Part shown: positions 34,957 to 43,877 of the stretch, in pieces
Position numbering within the stretch: position 1 is the stretch's first letter
Layout of the letters: each line of letters opens with the position of its first letter
DNA from: Phycisphaerales bacterium
GTDB taxonomy: Bacteria > Planctomycetota > Phycisphaerae > Phycisphaerales > UBA1924
Direction: 5' to 3'
Length of the DNA: 64,000 nt
NCBI GenBank assembly: GCA_020427635.1
Contig: JAGQOH010000005.1
Span: forward strand, 24,935 to 88,934
Translations under genes and position numbers: made by a program
Notes under the pieces: generated by a model
What the model was told of the DNA's origin: nothing
The model's input: only the letters and a program-made list of their open reading frames with translations
The model's database searches: none

Positions 34957-35196
34957 TTAGAGCGTCGCGTTCGTATACGGCAGCAAACCCATGAAGCGCG
35001 CACGCTTGATCGCCTGCGTGACCATGCGCTGCTCGCGGGCCGACGTGCTGAGGCGCTTGCGGCCGTAGATCTTGCCGTTGGGGCTCAACATGCGCCGCAG
35101 GGTTTCGTGGTCCTTGTAGTCGACGAAGGGGGTGCCGTTCTTCGAGGTCTGCACGAACCGGGGCTTCTGCCCGCCGAAGGGAGAAAACTGACTCAT
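34957..35196 (-). CDS. rpsR: 30S ribosomal protein S18
   Basis: This 79-residue protein carries the S18 block (VDYKDHETLRRMLSPNGKIYGRK then AREQRMVTQAIKRARFMGLLPY). It binds 16S rRNA at the platform of the 30S subunit. The ATG at 35196 is preferred over the upstream frame start. It is alone here, without rpsF, ssb or rplI, and lies downstream of the polyprenyl synthase. A TATACT element about 95 bp upstream may be its promoter. Confidence 0.95.
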   Translation of the reverse strand: MSQFSPFGGQKPRFVQTSKNGTPFVDYKDHETLRRMLSPNGKIYGRKRLSTSAREQRMVTQAIKRARFMGLLPYTNATL

Positions 35197-35290
35197 CAGG
35201 ATCAAACTCCGCCTTGGATGTGAAGCTCAGCGAATCGGGCCCTGCCCACCAGCAGCCCCGCCGAGCGACGGATGAAATTGCGAGCCGGAG

Positions 35291-35318
35291 AGTATAGCGA
35301 CTACGCCTGCCGGTTCAG
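35291..35318 (-). promoter_or_regulatory. candidate rpsR promoter
   Basis: TATACT (35291-35296) is a near-consensus -10 on the minus strand, about 95 bp before rpsR. The -35 candidate CTGAAC, 16 bp further upstream inside the end of the polyprenyl synthase gene, is weak. Confidence 0.4.
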
Positions 35319-36341
35319 CGCCCCCTCCGCCAGGGCCGCCAGATGGGCCCGCGCGGGGGTTTCGGGCAGGGCACCCAGCGATTCGATCGCCTGAGCGATC
35401 CGCGACATAGCCTCATCCCGGGCCCCAGCGAGTGAGCCGGTCGAATCGAGGGCGTCGATCAGATCGTCATGGGCGTCCTCGTCACCCTCCGCGACCCGGG
35501 CGAGCAGGGCATGGAAGGGGCGGGCACAGGTTCGGCACGCCGCGGTGTCGAGGTGCAGGATGATCGGGAGGGTCGGCTTACCCATCGCGATGTCGCGGCC
35601 GGCGGGTTTGCCCAGCGCCTTGGGGTCGCCCGCGAGATCGAGCAGGTCGTCCTGAATCTGGAATGCACTCCCGACAAGCAAGCCATAGCGCAACAGCGCC
35701 TGTTCGTGCGCACGATTGGGTGATGTCGCGCCGTGGCGCGAACCGAGTTCGCACGCGGCTCCGATGAGCAATGCTGTCTTCCGTTCAATGATGCGGAAGT
35801 AATCATCCTTGGTCATCGCCCAGTCATCGCGCCCCCCCATCTGTTCCATCTCACCTGCGCACACCAGGGCCGTGATCTCGCCCACGCGCAGCGCCGTCGC
35901 TTGCGTGTCGAGCGTCGAGCAGAGATGAAACGATCGCGCAAAGAGGTAGTCACCCAGGATGATTGCCGCGTGTTGTCCATGCGCAGCATGCACAGACGGC
36001 TTGCCGCGCCGTTCATCAGATTCATCCAGCACATCGTCATGCACGAGCGTGGCAAGGTGGATGAGCTCGATCACCGCGCCGACGGTCACGACATCATCGA
36101 GCAGCTTGTCGTCCTCAGGCAGTTTCGGATTCACCGCCAGGCCGCTGACGAACGCAAGCGTCGGCCGCAGCATCTTGCCCCGCAGGTGCTCGACGTGCTG
36201 CACAAACTTCGCGACCGCCGGCTCGGGTGTGTCAATGTGCTCTTCGAGCCGATGGGCAACGCGGTCGAGCGCGGGTCGGAGCGTGCGCACAACATCACCG
36301 TTGGCCTGCGTGTTCTGCGCATTGGCGTCAATCGCGCTCAT
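35301..36341 (-). CDS. polyprenyl (all-trans) diphosphate synthase
   Basis: The enzyme condenses isopentenyl units to make a long prenyl diphosphate, probably the menaquinone side chain, which fits the mqnA gene here. The first aspartate-rich motif (LVHDDVLDESDERRGKPS) and the second (QIQDDLLDLAGD) are both present, and GKMLRPTLAF and KTALLIGAACELG match the fold. The start was set at the ATG at 36341 because TACGAT lies 7 nt upstream. The ATG at 36350 would add three residues. The C-terminal ~90 residues contain a CRTCARPFHALL insert, which is unusual. Confidence 0.88.
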   Translation of the reverse strand: MSAIDANAQNTQANGDVVRTLRPALDRVAHRLEEHIDTPEPAVAKFVQHVEHLRGKMLRPTLAFVSGLAVNPKLPEDDKLLDDVVTVGAVIELIHLATLVHDDVLDESDERRGKPSVHAAHGQHAAIILGDYLFARSFHLCSTLDTQATALRVGEITALVCAGEMEQMGGRDDWAMTKDDYFRIIERKTALLIGAACELGSRHGATSPNRAHEQALLRYGLLVGSAFQIQDDLLDLAGDPKALGKPAGRDIAMGKPTLPIILHLDTAACRTCARPFHALLARVAEGDEDAHDDLIDALDSTGSLAGARDEAMSRIAQAIESLGALPETPARAHLAALAEGALNRQA

Positions 36342-36348
36342 GCATTCC

Positions 36349-36354
36349 ATCGTA
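36349..36354 (-). promoter_or_regulatory. -10-like TACGAT before the polyprenyl synthase gene
   Basis: TACGAT on the minus strand, 7 nt before the ATG at 36341. Confidence 0.4.
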
Positions 36355-36377
36355 GGGCATCCGCCGAGACAGGCGCT

Positions 36378-37304
36378 TCACCGTTCCGCCACGATGTAGC
36401 ACACCCACGCGGGGTCCGCCTCACCTTCCATCGTGGGCGTGAACTCACCATTGCCCTCTTCAGGGTCGTCCTCGTCGGTGCCTTCCCAATACACGGTCGC
36501 CTTGCTGAAGCCCGCCTCCAGCATGACTTCCCGCAACTCAGGCAGGCTCCACATGCGCCACTCATAGACAAACGCATCGCGCATCTTTGACTTGTCTTTG
36601 AACTTGAAATGAATCTTGCAGCGCATCTCGCCCGTGATCGGGTTGAAGTGCTCCTGCTCCCAGATGTAGTCGAAGTTGGGCGTTACGCCATCTTCCGGCT
36701 CAACTTCCTTCACATCCGTCACTTCCTGGTACGACTCCGACCCGCCGTAGCAGTCACAGATGAACATGCCGTCGTCTTTCAGTCCCGCACGAACGCGCTT
36801 GAAATAGTTCCGCAGATCATCGCGCGTCTTCCACAGGAAATAGCTGAAGTTCATCGCCATGATCACGTCAGCCGGTTCGGTTTGCACCGTCATCACATCA
36901 TGCTGCAGCAGCTGCACACGATCGGCGCCATCGCCCTTCAATGTGTTGACGTTGTGCTCACGGCCCCACTCGAGGGTCGGGCCATCAATGTCCACGCCAA
37001 TCGCGCGATTCTCCGGATGCCGCTTCACAAACTCGCAGGATGTGTGTGCCGTGCCGCAGAAGTCCTCGCGCAACACCTTGGGCAAGCGCCCGCCGCGCAG
37101 GGCCTTGTACGTTTCTTCAACGAAGTCGATCTCCGCTTCGACGCCTTGCACCGAGTGCTGATACAGCACGTGACGATCGAGCGTGTCAGCCAAGCGAGGA
37201 CCCTTTTGCTTCTTCTTTGACTTCACTTCTTGTGCGCGCGTACCGCGATCGCTCGTGCGCTTCTTGCCGCCCTGCCGACGCTTCGTGCTGCTACGACGTC
37301 CCAT
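36378..37304 (-). CDS. class I SAM-dependent methyltransferase
   Basis: This 308-residue protein opens with a highly basic, Lys/Arg/Ser-rich tail (residues 1-35), which may bind nucleic acid. The methyltransferase fold follows. Motif I-like residues are REDFCGTAHTSCEFVKRHP, the acidic end of beta-2 is AIGVDIDGPTLEWG and motif IV is DVIMAMNFSYFL. The core ends with the VYEWRMWSLPELREVMLEAGF segment, as in small-molecule methyltransferases. The substrate is unknown. A TACACT on the minus strand (37366-37371) suggests a promoter ~60 bp upstream. Confidence 0.8.
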   Translation of the reverse strand: MGRRSSTKRRQGGKKRTSDRGTRAQEVKSKKKQKGPRLADTLDRHVLYQHSVQGVEAEIDFVEETYKALRGGRLPKVLREDFCGTAHTSCEFVKRHPENRAIGVDIDGPTLEWGREHNVNTLKGDGADRVQLLQHDVMTVQTEPADVIMAMNFSYFLWKTRDDLRNYFKRVRAGLKDDGMFICDCYGGSESYQEVTDVKEVEPEDGVTPNFDYIWEQEHFNPITGEMRCKIHFKFKDKSKMRDAFVYEWRMWSLPELREVMLEAGFSKATVYWEGTDEDDPEEGNGEFTPTMEGEADPAWVCYIVAER

Positions 37305-37393
37305 GTGTGATGCACTCCCTCGCAAACCGTTTCACTGCGCCTCGGCCCGCGCGCGGCGCGCTGCAAGTGTAGCGGCATCACCGCCGCCCCGCC

Positions 37394-37430
37394 TTGCAAA
37401 AACAACAGCGCCCGGGTGCTCCCCGGGCGC
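37394..37430 (-). terminator. intrinsic terminator after the DUF1579 gene
   Basis: GCGCCCGGG and CCCGGGCGC (37408-37430) form a perfect 9-bp stem with a 5-nt loop. On the minus strand it is followed by a T run (the plus-strand A run near 37398-37402). It ends the DUF1579 transcript. Confidence 0.75.
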
Positions 37431-37456
37431 CGCGTCGTTCCACAGAGGCCCGCCAA

Positions 37457-38086
37457 TCAGCCGGCGCGGTTGTAGATGATTTCCATCATCTTGTCCCAAC
37501 CGCCGTCAGGTGTCTTCGTGAACATCTCGAAGTTCACCGTGTTCTTGTCATGCTGGCTGGTGACGCCCTTCATGTGCATGACGCCACCCATCGGGTCATT
37601 CATCTTGCCATACATGGTCAATCCGCCCATGTCGTTGGCGTCGCCTTCCATCATCATGATGCCGGTGCCGAAGTTGTCGACCCACACCGACTTGTACTTC
37701 TTGTCGATGTTGTCATAGCCGGTGAGGCCCATGCCCTGGAAGGGCATGCCCATGCTGGTCCCCTCGAAGTTCTCGACGAGGTAACGACCGCCCATGATCA
37801 TCTTCATGTTCGTCGAACCCTCCGACACCTCGGGTGGCGCCGATGGATCCATCCAGTGCTTCATCGTGACGTTCCACTTGCCAACACCCTCAGCAAGCTT
37901 CGCATGCTCAGCGCCGGGCTCGATGGTCTTCATCCACGCATCCATCATCGCCTGCGGGTCGACCTGCTCTTGCACCTGATTGGCGTCGTGCTTCTGCGCC
38001 ACTGCGGTCGTCACCATCGAACCGCCCACAAAACCCGCGGCAACCAACGCCGCGCCTGCAATCACGCTCATGCCTCTACATGACAT
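37457..38086 (-). CDS. DUF1579-family exported protein
   Basis: This 209-residue protein has an N-terminal signal or anchor (SVIAGAALVAAGFVGGSMV). A DUF1579-like domain follows, with the typical opening VGKWNVTMKHWMDPSAPP, the RYLVENFEG motif and the FEMFTKTPDGGWDKMMEI end. AAGGAAAG lies before the ATG at 38086. A longer frame to 38209 is not supported. The family has no proven function, and its lipocalin-like beta barrel suggests binding. The gene is followed by a strong terminator. Confidence 0.85.
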   Translation of the reverse strand: MSCRGMSVIAGAALVAAGFVGGSMVTTAVAQKHDANQVQEQVDPQAMMDAWMKTIEPGAEHAKLAEGVGKWNVTMKHWMDPSAPPEVSEGSTNMKMIMGGRYLVENFEGTSMGMPFQGMGLTGYDNIDKKYKSVWVDNFGTGIMMMEGDANDMGGLTMYGKMNDPMGGVMHMKGVTSQHDKNTVNFEMFTKTPDGGWDKMMEIIYNRAG

Positions 38087-38347
38087 CGTGTTCTTTCCTT
38101 TCTTTGACTGTTCGAGCGAGACCGGCTTCTCACCCATCTCAGCGAGCATGCTTTGCCCGCCGCCCTCCGTCTCACTCAACATCCACCTTTGCTCGGGGCA
38201 TCCCTGCAACCATTCTAGCCCAGGTGGCCCCTGGGTTCATCGTTCTTTCGTCCATACGCAGGGGACACCCGGGAGGTGCAACACGACCGCTTTCAGGGCG
38301 AAAACGCCATGCCAGATTCCCTAGTGCCCCGCACCGAGTATCACCGC

Positions 38348-39067
38348 CTAGTGACCACCTTGGCGCATCGTGTCGAAGCTCTGCGGGAAGGGATAGGTCG
38401 CAAACACACCCACGTTCCCCATCGACCACATTTGCGGCGCCGGGTACACATCACCCCGATACCCCGCATCGAACATCGTGCGCAGCGTCGACTCAAAGCT
38501 CGGCTCGTGCCCATCAGCGCCGACCAGTCGATTCGATCGCGCGCCAAGGAAGCTCACGGTTGCCACCGGAATACGCTCGCGCCGACCCTGAATCATCTTG
38601 CACGCCGTCGAGAACCCGCGCGACAAGTCCTTCAGCGTGAAGTGATCGCGTCCCTTGGGCCGCAGCAGCGCCAGAATCAACACGCTGTCGAGGTCATACT
38701 TCAAGATGTACGGCTCGTGATCCTCCGCCGCGTGCACCGACACCGACTCCTGAAACATCCGCGCATATGACGTCACGGACTCTTCGCGCCACTGGCTCGT
38801 CGGCACAAGCCCGACCAGCTGCGCGATGATGCCATGCACATTGTCCTTGTCATTCACGCCGCAAATGACCGCCCGGTAGCGCCCGTCCAGCACATCCCGC
38901 AGCATGTCCTGGCCCCAGAGAATCCGAAGGCGCTGCCTCGGCTCGAGCGGCGCCGAAGCGCCGGGCAACAGCGTCACCTTGTCGGGAAAAGACGACGAAG
39001 GCAGCAAATCGCCCCCCCCTGCGTCATAGAGATGGACTTCGGAAGAACTGGCTTGGGCCGAGGTCAT
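38348..39067 (-). CDS. unknown conserved-looking protein next to lexA
   Basis: This 239-residue protein is not recognised. It looks like a folded cytosolic alpha/beta protein, with hydrophobic strands (YRAVICGVNDKDNVHGIIAQ, SVLILALLRPKG) and a basic middle. It carries a run of motifs (RFRLRILWGQDM-type start, KMIQGRRERIPVATVSFLG). No signal peptide is seen. GGAAGGAG lies 7 nt before the ATG, and TACACT lies about 55 bp further upstream. It is downstream of lexA with 103 bp between them. A role in the DNA-damage response is possible only by location. Confidence 0.65.
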   Translation of the reverse strand: MTSAQASSSEVHLYDAGGGDLLPSSSFPDKVTLLPGASAPLEPRQRLRILWGQDMLRDVLDGRYRAVICGVNDKDNVHGIIAQLVGLVPTSQWREESVTSYARMFQESVSVHAAEDHEPYILKYDLDSVLILALLRPKGRDHFTLKDLSRGFSTACKMIQGRRERIPVATVSFLGARSNRLVGADGHEPSFESTLRTMFDAGYRGDVYPAPQMWSMGNVGVFATYPFPQSFDTMRQGGH

Positions 39068-39170
39068 GGTCGGTGCTCCTTCCGCGACGAGCGAGCGACT
39101 CCCGTCGAGCGAAATAGTGTATCACCCTCGCGCCCGAACCCCGCCGGCTTCTCGCATCCAGTGCCTTCCC

Positions 39171-39785
39171 CTAGTACCGCCGCAGCACCCCGATCACCAC
39201 ACCCTGGATCGTGCACTCCTTCACGCGAATCGGGTCATACTCCGGGTTGGCCGGCTGCAGGCGAATGTGATCGCCTTCCCTGTAGAAGCTCTTGAGCGTC
39301 GTCTCGCCGTTGGGCAACAGCGCCACCACGCGCTCCCCGTTGCGCGCCCGATCCCGCCGCTCGATGATGATGTAGTCGCCATCCAGGATCCCTTCGTCCC
39401 GCATGGATTCGCCATCCACCCGCAACGCAAATGTCGATCCCGACTGCCCAACGCGCGGCCCAAACATGTCCGCGAGGTCGAGCGAATCGTTGTCCTCATA
39501 CTTCTCGATCGGATAGCCCGCCGCGATCTTGCCCACCAACGGGAACCGCACCGGATGATCCTCGTCCGGCAGGCTCACGCCGTCAGCAATGGACAAAGAG
39601 CGCGCCTTGTTGGCCTCGCGCTTGAGCGCGCCCTTGCGAATGAGCGCCTCCACGTGCTCGAACACGGTGACCTTGCTGACGCTCAGCTCGGCGGCGAGCT
39701 CCTGCATCGTCGGCGAATAGCCACGTTCCAGCCGACTCTCGCGAATCAGCTGCATGATCTTCAATTGCCTTGGCGTCAGATTCAT
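39171..39785 (-). CDS. lexA: SOS repressor LexA
   Basis: LexA is the SOS repressor, a latent serine protease. The winged-HTH N-terminus is present (TPRQLKIMQLIRESRLERGY, then SVSKVTVFEHVEALIRKGAL). The cleavage-site dipeptide is Ala-Gly in GKIAAGYPIE. The catalytic Ser (DGESMRDEG) and Lys (TTLKSFYREG) are present, so it should self-cleave. The start was set at the ATG at 39785 because GGAGGG lies 8 nt upstream. A GTG at 39791 is possible. It has an 811-bp gap upstream with its own promoter-like signal. Confidence 0.95.
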   Translation of the reverse strand: MNLTPRQLKIMQLIRESRLERGYSPTMQELAAELSVSKVTVFEHVEALIRKGALKREANKARSLSIADGVSLPDEDHPVRFPLVGKIAAGYPIEKYEDNDSLDLADMFGPRVGQSGSTFALRVDGESMRDEGILDGDYIIIERRDRARNGERVVALLPNGETTLKSFYREGDHIRLQPANPEYDPIRVKECTIQGVVIGVLRRY

Positions 39786-40477
39786 TGCCACATCCCTCCA
39801 TCAACGACGCGTGCGGCCCCAGCGCCCGCGTCCGCGACCCCGGGCCCCTGACCCGGCTCGCCATATTCAACATGCGCCCAAGAAGCGATCCTGTCGCCCC
39901 AAGCGCCCCGTTCTGGTGTTCGATCAACCCCGCACATGCCAACAGCCCGCCAAGACGACGACCCAAAGGCGACAGCCGAGCCTCGTCCCGCCGCGGCACA
40001 TCTCCTGCTGAGCCAGCCGAAACAAGGCCCAATTCGACTTGATCGCTCGCACGGCTTCCTCGCCCTCGCGCCCTGCCCCAGGGAATCCCGCCGCCGCCGC
40101 TCTCCGCATCCGGCTTCCCGCCCGACTCCAGCGACAGCCGGCCCCGCGAAGACCCAGGCACATACGACCGCTGAAACGACCCGCCTGGCCCCAACATCAC
40201 CACTGCGCTGCCCGACATCGACGCCGCCCCCGCTCAACCGCTCGTCCAGGCAGTGCTCCTTCAGCGTCCCGGCCACAAGACGCTCACTCCAGCGTCGCCA
40301 AGACAACATGCACCATCCAACACGCGGTATTGAGCCGGCCAAGAGCATCCTCTCCAGCACACCGGCAGTGACTTGCATCGAGCGACCTCCGCCGCCCCGA
40401 ACCTTCCGACTCGCCTTTCGGAACACACTTCTGCGTCCGCCAGGCACGAAACCGGGCGAGCAACCTCACCCACAGGA

Positions 40478-40512
40478 ATCGTGGACGGAACCAAACGTAT
40501 CCCGACCACGAT
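40478..40512 (-). repeat. hairpin at the start of the predicted transcript before lexA
   Basis: ATCGTGG (40478-40484) and CCACGAT (40506-40512) are perfect 7-bp arms with a 21-nt loop. The outer edge coincides with the start point expected for the promoter at 40519-40547. Confidence 0.4.
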
Positions 40513-40518
40513 ACCCGA

Positions 40519-40547
40519 ATACTACCCGACCATCGTCGGCCACGCAA
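40519..40547 (-). promoter_or_regulatory. candidate promoter facing lexA
   Basis: On the minus strand TTGCGT (-35) and TAGTAT (-10) are separated by exactly 17 bp. The start point would be near 40512. Confidence 0.45.
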
Positions 40548-40596
40548 GTCGATATTCGGGAAATTTTCGGCCGACATATCCCCGGAGAAGGGGGTG

Positions 40597-41814
40597 TCAG
40601 CAGCGCTCCAGCCGGGGACCCGCCCGCCGAATCACCCGCCGCAACTCCAGCACCGTCGCGTCCGACTGGATCTGCCCCGCCTCGAGCCCGGTCAAACGAA
40701 CCAGCTCATCAACCGACCGCGGCGAGGCCAGCGCCTCCACCAACTGGCGCTGTGTCGGCGTGAGCCCCGCCAATGCCACAGGCCGCACGGTGCCATCCGC
40801 CGCGTCAACGTTCGCAAGCCCCGCGCGGCCGGCGAGCGTGCCCTGATACAGATGCCGCGCGGCGCCTTCCAATTCCTCAATCACATCCGCCGGCGACATC
40901 ACCAGCGCCGCTTCACCTTTGCGAATCAGTTGGTGACAACCGTCACTCGCCTTCGAGTCGACACGCCCCGGCAGCGCCATCGCGTCGCGCCCATGCTCGT
41001 CCACCGCCAGACGCGCCGTGATCAAGGCCCCCGAGTCACTCGGCGCTTCGATGATCAGCACGCCCAATGACAGACCTGAGATAATTCGATTGCGCACCGG
41101 AAACAGTTCCGGCGATGGCGCAACATCGGGCGGCTGCTCGGAGATCAGGCACGATCCCGCTGCCAGCGCTTGCGCAAAAAGCTCCTTGTTTTCAGGTGGA
41201 TATGGCTGGGCATGTCCGGCGCCGAGCACGACGATCGTTCGCCCTTGTGCACGCAGTGCCGCGCGATGCGCCGCGGTATCAATCCCGCGCGCGCCACCCG
41301 ACACAATGGTCAGCCCTGCTTGCGCAAGAGCGGCACTAAACCGCTCCGCCTGTTCAATGCCATACGCCGTCGCGCTTCGACTGCCAACAATGGCCACCGC
41401 GTATGCATCGCCTCCATCTGCGCGCACGGGCAACTCGCCCTGCACAAACAAAACCAATGGCGCATCCGGGATCGCCGCCAACAGGTGCGGGTAGCTTGGC
41501 TCGCCAAAGCCGATGAGCCGCACATCAAGCGCATCACAGCGCTCGAGCGTTTGCTCGACCACCGCCTCGGCATCACGCAGGCCTTTGAAGATGCGCGCCG
41601 CGGTCGACGCCCCAACCCGCTCGACAGTGGCAAGATCACGTTGCGACGCACGCAGGATGTCTTCCACCGACCCAAACCGATCGAGCAATCGCCGGGCAAT
41701 GATGGGGCCCACCCCGTCGGTCAGACGCAAGCGCAGCAACTGTCTTGCATGTTCGCTGGTCGAGTTCACCGACTTGTTATGACGAGTTTCTTTGGGCTCG
41801 TCCAGTGTCAACAC
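40597..41814 (-). CDS. dprA: DNA-processing protein DprA
   Basis: DprA loads RecA on incoming single-stranded DNA during transformation. The N-terminal SAM-like HhH region (LTDGVGPIIARRLLDRFGSV) precedes the Rossmann core, with VAIVGSRSATAYGIEQ, the GGARGIDTAAHRAAL loop and FPVRNRIISGLS. The C-terminal winged-helix DML1-like domain follows (LTPTQRQLVEALASPRSVDEL). At 405 residues it is slightly long. The GTG at 41814 lacks a good Shine-Dalgarno. It is one more DNA-repair/uptake gene near lexA. Confidence 0.93.
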   Translation of the reverse strand: MLTLDEPKETRHNKSVNSTSEHARQLLRLRLTDGVGPIIARRLLDRFGSVEDILRASQRDLATVERVGASTAARIFKGLRDAEAVVEQTLERCDALDVRLIGFGEPSYPHLLAAIPDAPLVLFVQGELPVRADGGDAYAVAIVGSRSATAYGIEQAERFSAALAQAGLTIVSGGARGIDTAAHRAALRAQGRTIVVLGAGHAQPYPPENKELFAQALAAGSCLISEQPPDVAPSPELFPVRNRIISGLSLGVLIIEAPSDSGALITARLAVDEHGRDAMALPGRVDSKASDGCHQLIRKGEAALVMSPADVIEELEGAARHLYQGTLAGRAGLANVDAADGTVRPVALAGLTPTQRQLVEALASPRSVDELVRLTGLEAGQIQSDATVLELRRVIRRAGPRLERC

Positions 41815-41823
41815 AAGGATGTG

Positions 41824-42447
41824 TCAGTCCGGCTCGCCTTCCGCAGGCTCCAGCTTCACCGATGCCGAATTGATGCAGTAGCGCAGCCCCGTGGGCGGCG
41901 GACCATCATCGAACACGTGCCCCATGTGGCTGCCGCATCGGCTGCAGGTGATTTCTGTGCGAATCATCCCGTGCGAGGTGTCGCGCGTCTCGGTCAGCCG
42001 CGCGCCCTCCAGCGGCGCAAAGAAGCTGGGCCACCCGCACCCCGACTCGAACTTCGTGTCGCTCTCGAACAGTTCGAGCCCGCACGCTCGGCAGCAATAC
42101 ACACCCTTTGCCTTGGTATCCCAGTATTCGCCCGTAAACGCGCGTTCTGTACCTTTCTCGCGCAGGATGCGATACTCCTCATCGCTCAACTGCGCGCGCC
42201 ACTCGGCGTCGGTCTTCGCAACCTTCTCAATCGGGTCGTGGCTCGTGTTGGCTTCGGCGTCGTCGGGCAATGCTTCGCTCCTCGCGGCTGGCAGGGTAGC
42301 CGGATCTTGCTGCGTGCTCTCGGCGGCCGTTGCGGCGGGCGGAACCGACACCGCCGGTTGCTCCATCACACAGGCCTTGAACGCCACGCCGGCGATCACC
42401 GCGCTCGCCACAAACAGGCCGATTCGGACTGGGGTGCTCATGGACAT
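41824..42447 (-). CDS. msrB: peptide-methionine (R)-S-oxide reductase with membrane anchor
   Basis: MsrB reduces methionine-R-sulfoxide in proteins. The zinc cysteines occur as two CxxC pairs (CRACG and [10 protein letters not shown]), and the catalytic Cys is in RYCINSAS. The N-terminus has a membrane helix or signal ([20 protein letters not shown]), then a Pro/Ala/Thr linker, so the enzyme is exported or lipid-anchored. The start at 42447 is supported by a TACGGT 10 nt upstream. It ends 9 nt before the dprA start, but the two are unlikely to share function. Confidence 0.93.
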   Translation of the reverse strand: MSMSTPVRIGLFVASAVIAGVAFKACVMEQPAVSVPPAATAAESTQQDPATLPAARSEALPDDAEANTSHDPIEKVAKTDAEWRAQLSDEEYRILREKGTERAFTGEYWDTKAKGVYCCRACGLELFESDTKFESGCGWPSFFAPLEGARLTETRDTSHGMIRTEITCSRCGSHMGHVFDDGPPPTGLRYCINSASVKLEPAEGEPD

Positions 42448-42469
42448 ATCAACGCCGACCGTACCCGTT

Positions 42470-43159
42470 CTATTTCGCGCCCCGCCCCGGGTCTCGTCGC
42501 CGCTTGACCGCCATGGTGAACCCATCGCCGATCGGCACGATACAACTCGTCACGCGATCGTCCTGGGCGACCGTGTCATTGAACGCCCGGATCGCGGCGG
42601 CATATTCGGTCTGGTTCGTCAGGTCGACCACGCGCCCCGCCGCCAACGTGTTGTCGAAAGTGATCACGCCCCCCGGTCGAACGAGCTGCATGAGCAGATC
42701 GAAGTACGCGCCATACCCAGGCTTGTCCGCATCGACGAACGCGAAATCAAATGCGCCCGCGTGCCCATCATCAATCAGCGCCTGCAACGTCCGCGCGCCC
42801 GGAGCGATGCGCAAGTCGATCTTGTGCGCCACGCCCGCCGTTTGCCACGCCGCCCGCGCCATCGACGCATGCTCGTCCGAGATGTCGCAGCAGATGAGCG
42901 TCCCATCCTCGGGCAACGCCGTCGCAACCGCGAGCGCCGAATAGCCCGTGAACGTGCCAACCTCAATGGCGCGCGTGGCCCCGATCAACTCAATCAGCAC
43001 GCGCATGAACTGGCCCTGCTCAGACGAAATCTGCATCTGGGCGTTGGCCAACTTGGCGGTGTCAGCGCGGAGCTGCACCATCGCGGGCGTTTCCGCAACG
43101 CCGTGCGCAATGATGTAGCGAACGAGTTCTTCTGTGACGGGAAGTGTTTGCAGGCTCAT
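42470..43159 (-). CDS. O-methyltransferase (class I, caffeoyl-CoA OMT-like)
   Basis: This 229-residue SAM-dependent enzyme has motif [21 protein letters not shown], the acidic residue of [14 protein letters not shown], and the metal-binding region [18 protein letters not shown]. This matches the YrrM/COMT type-3 group. Substrates in bacteria are catechols or tRNA-related. It starts at the ATG at 43159, preceded by TATTCT 9 nt upstream. It precedes msrB by 22 nt. Confidence 0.88.
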   Translation of the reverse strand: MSLQTLPVTEELVRYIIAHGVAETPAMVQLRADTAKLANAQMQISSEQGQFMRVLIELIGATRAIEVGTFTGYSALAVATALPEDGTLICCDISDEHASMARAAWQTAGVAHKIDLRIAPGARTLQALIDDGHAGAFDFAFVDADKPGYGAYFDLLMQLVRPGGVITFDNTLAAGRVVDLTNQTEYAAAIRAFNDTVAQDDRVTSCIVPIGDGFTMAVKRRRDPGRGAK

Positions 43160-43163
43160 TGGA

Positions 43164-43874
43164 TCAGCAGAATATGATGGGCAGCTCGTGTGTGACAGAC
43201 AGCCGCAGGACAGTGCGCGCTTGGCTCAATACGCCGGCAACAGCCGCGAAGGGGTGGCCTTTCCATTCGTCCCAATCGATCGGATCAGACACCGAGAGCA
43301 TGCCGCAGAGTTCTTCGATTTCCTCTAGCGATCGCGGCGCTGACAGCACGTTTGTCGCGATCTCGCCCCAAAAGACCTTCTGCGGACGAATGCGCAATGG
43401 ACGATCGAGATGAACGGGAAACACAAAGCCACCTTGGAAACCAAAGGTCGAGGCATGGTGGAGCAGACTTCGTTCGCGCCCGGCGAGGAACACTTCCTTT
43501 CGGAAGCTCCCTTTGCTTGCGTAACGCCACGCCTCAGGATCCCACTCTGGCAAGCGATCGCGATTGGGATACCACTGGGCGTACAGATGCAGGGCGTCGT
43601 CACCGTGGTATTGCTGCGAATACACGCAATCGCCCTCGTCATTCCACGAGAGTTCTTGGCCAGCGGCCACCGAAGCATCTCGCATCAGTGCCCTGGCTGC
43701 CTTGCGCCCGCGGTGCCGTGTGAGGCGTTGGCGCAACCCCACCCTCGCCTTTCCTGAGGCCGAATCCACTTCCACGCGAGTGACCTTGTCCGCCCCACCG
43801 AGTCGTTCGAGCGATGTCGTGTAGTCGCCTGCAAAGTAGCGCCACAGTGGCACAACAAGGCAGTCGGTCGCCAT
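43164..43874 (-). CDS. unknown protein
   Basis: This 236-residue protein is not recognised. It has no signal peptide and a mixed alpha/beta look. Notable residues are the Trp/Tyr-rich centre (LYAQWYPNRDRLPEWDPEAWRY) and a hydrophobic last third (DWDEWKGHPFAAVAGVLSQ). The start ATG lies 3 bp from the end of the DUF2780-like gene, so the two are co-transcribed. Its stop lies 4 nt before the O-methyltransferase start. Confidence 0.6.
   Translation of the reverse strand: MATDCLVVPLWRYFAGDYTTSLERLGGADKVTRVEVDSASGKARVGLRQRLTRHRGRKAARALMRDASVAAGQELSWNDEGDCVYSQQYHGDDALHLYAQWYPNRDRLPEWDPEAWRYASKGSFRKEVFLAGRERSLLHHASTFGFQGGFVFPVHLDRPLRIRPQKVFWGEIATNVLSAPRSLEEIEELCGMLSVSDPIDWDEWKGHPFAAVAGVLSQARTVLRLSVTHELPIIFC
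43169..43174 (-). promoter_or_regulatory. -10-like TATTCT before the O-methyltransferase gene
   Basis: TATTCT on the minus strand, 9 nt before the ATG at 43159, inside the end of the upstream gene. Confidence 0.4.
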
Positions 43875-43877
43875 TGC

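Larger units (their letters stand above)
39786..40596 (-). other. 811-bp gap upstream of lexA: candidate leader or non-coding RNA
   Basis: No convincing gene fills this stretch. The open frames across it have biased, Trp/Arg/Gly-rich composition and no family. A minus-strand promoter (40519-40547) and an inverted repeat starting at the predicted start point (40478-40512) suggest a transcript of up to ~720 nt toward lexA. No RNase P RNA or tmRNA hallmark was recognised. It may instead hold a short unrecognised gene. Confidence 0.35.

Noticed and set aside
39583..40763. Several 200-270-codon frames before lexA on both strands
   Set aside because: Biased Arg/Trp/Gly or Pro/Arg composition, mutual overlap, no family. 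Kept only as a gap with RNA-like signals.
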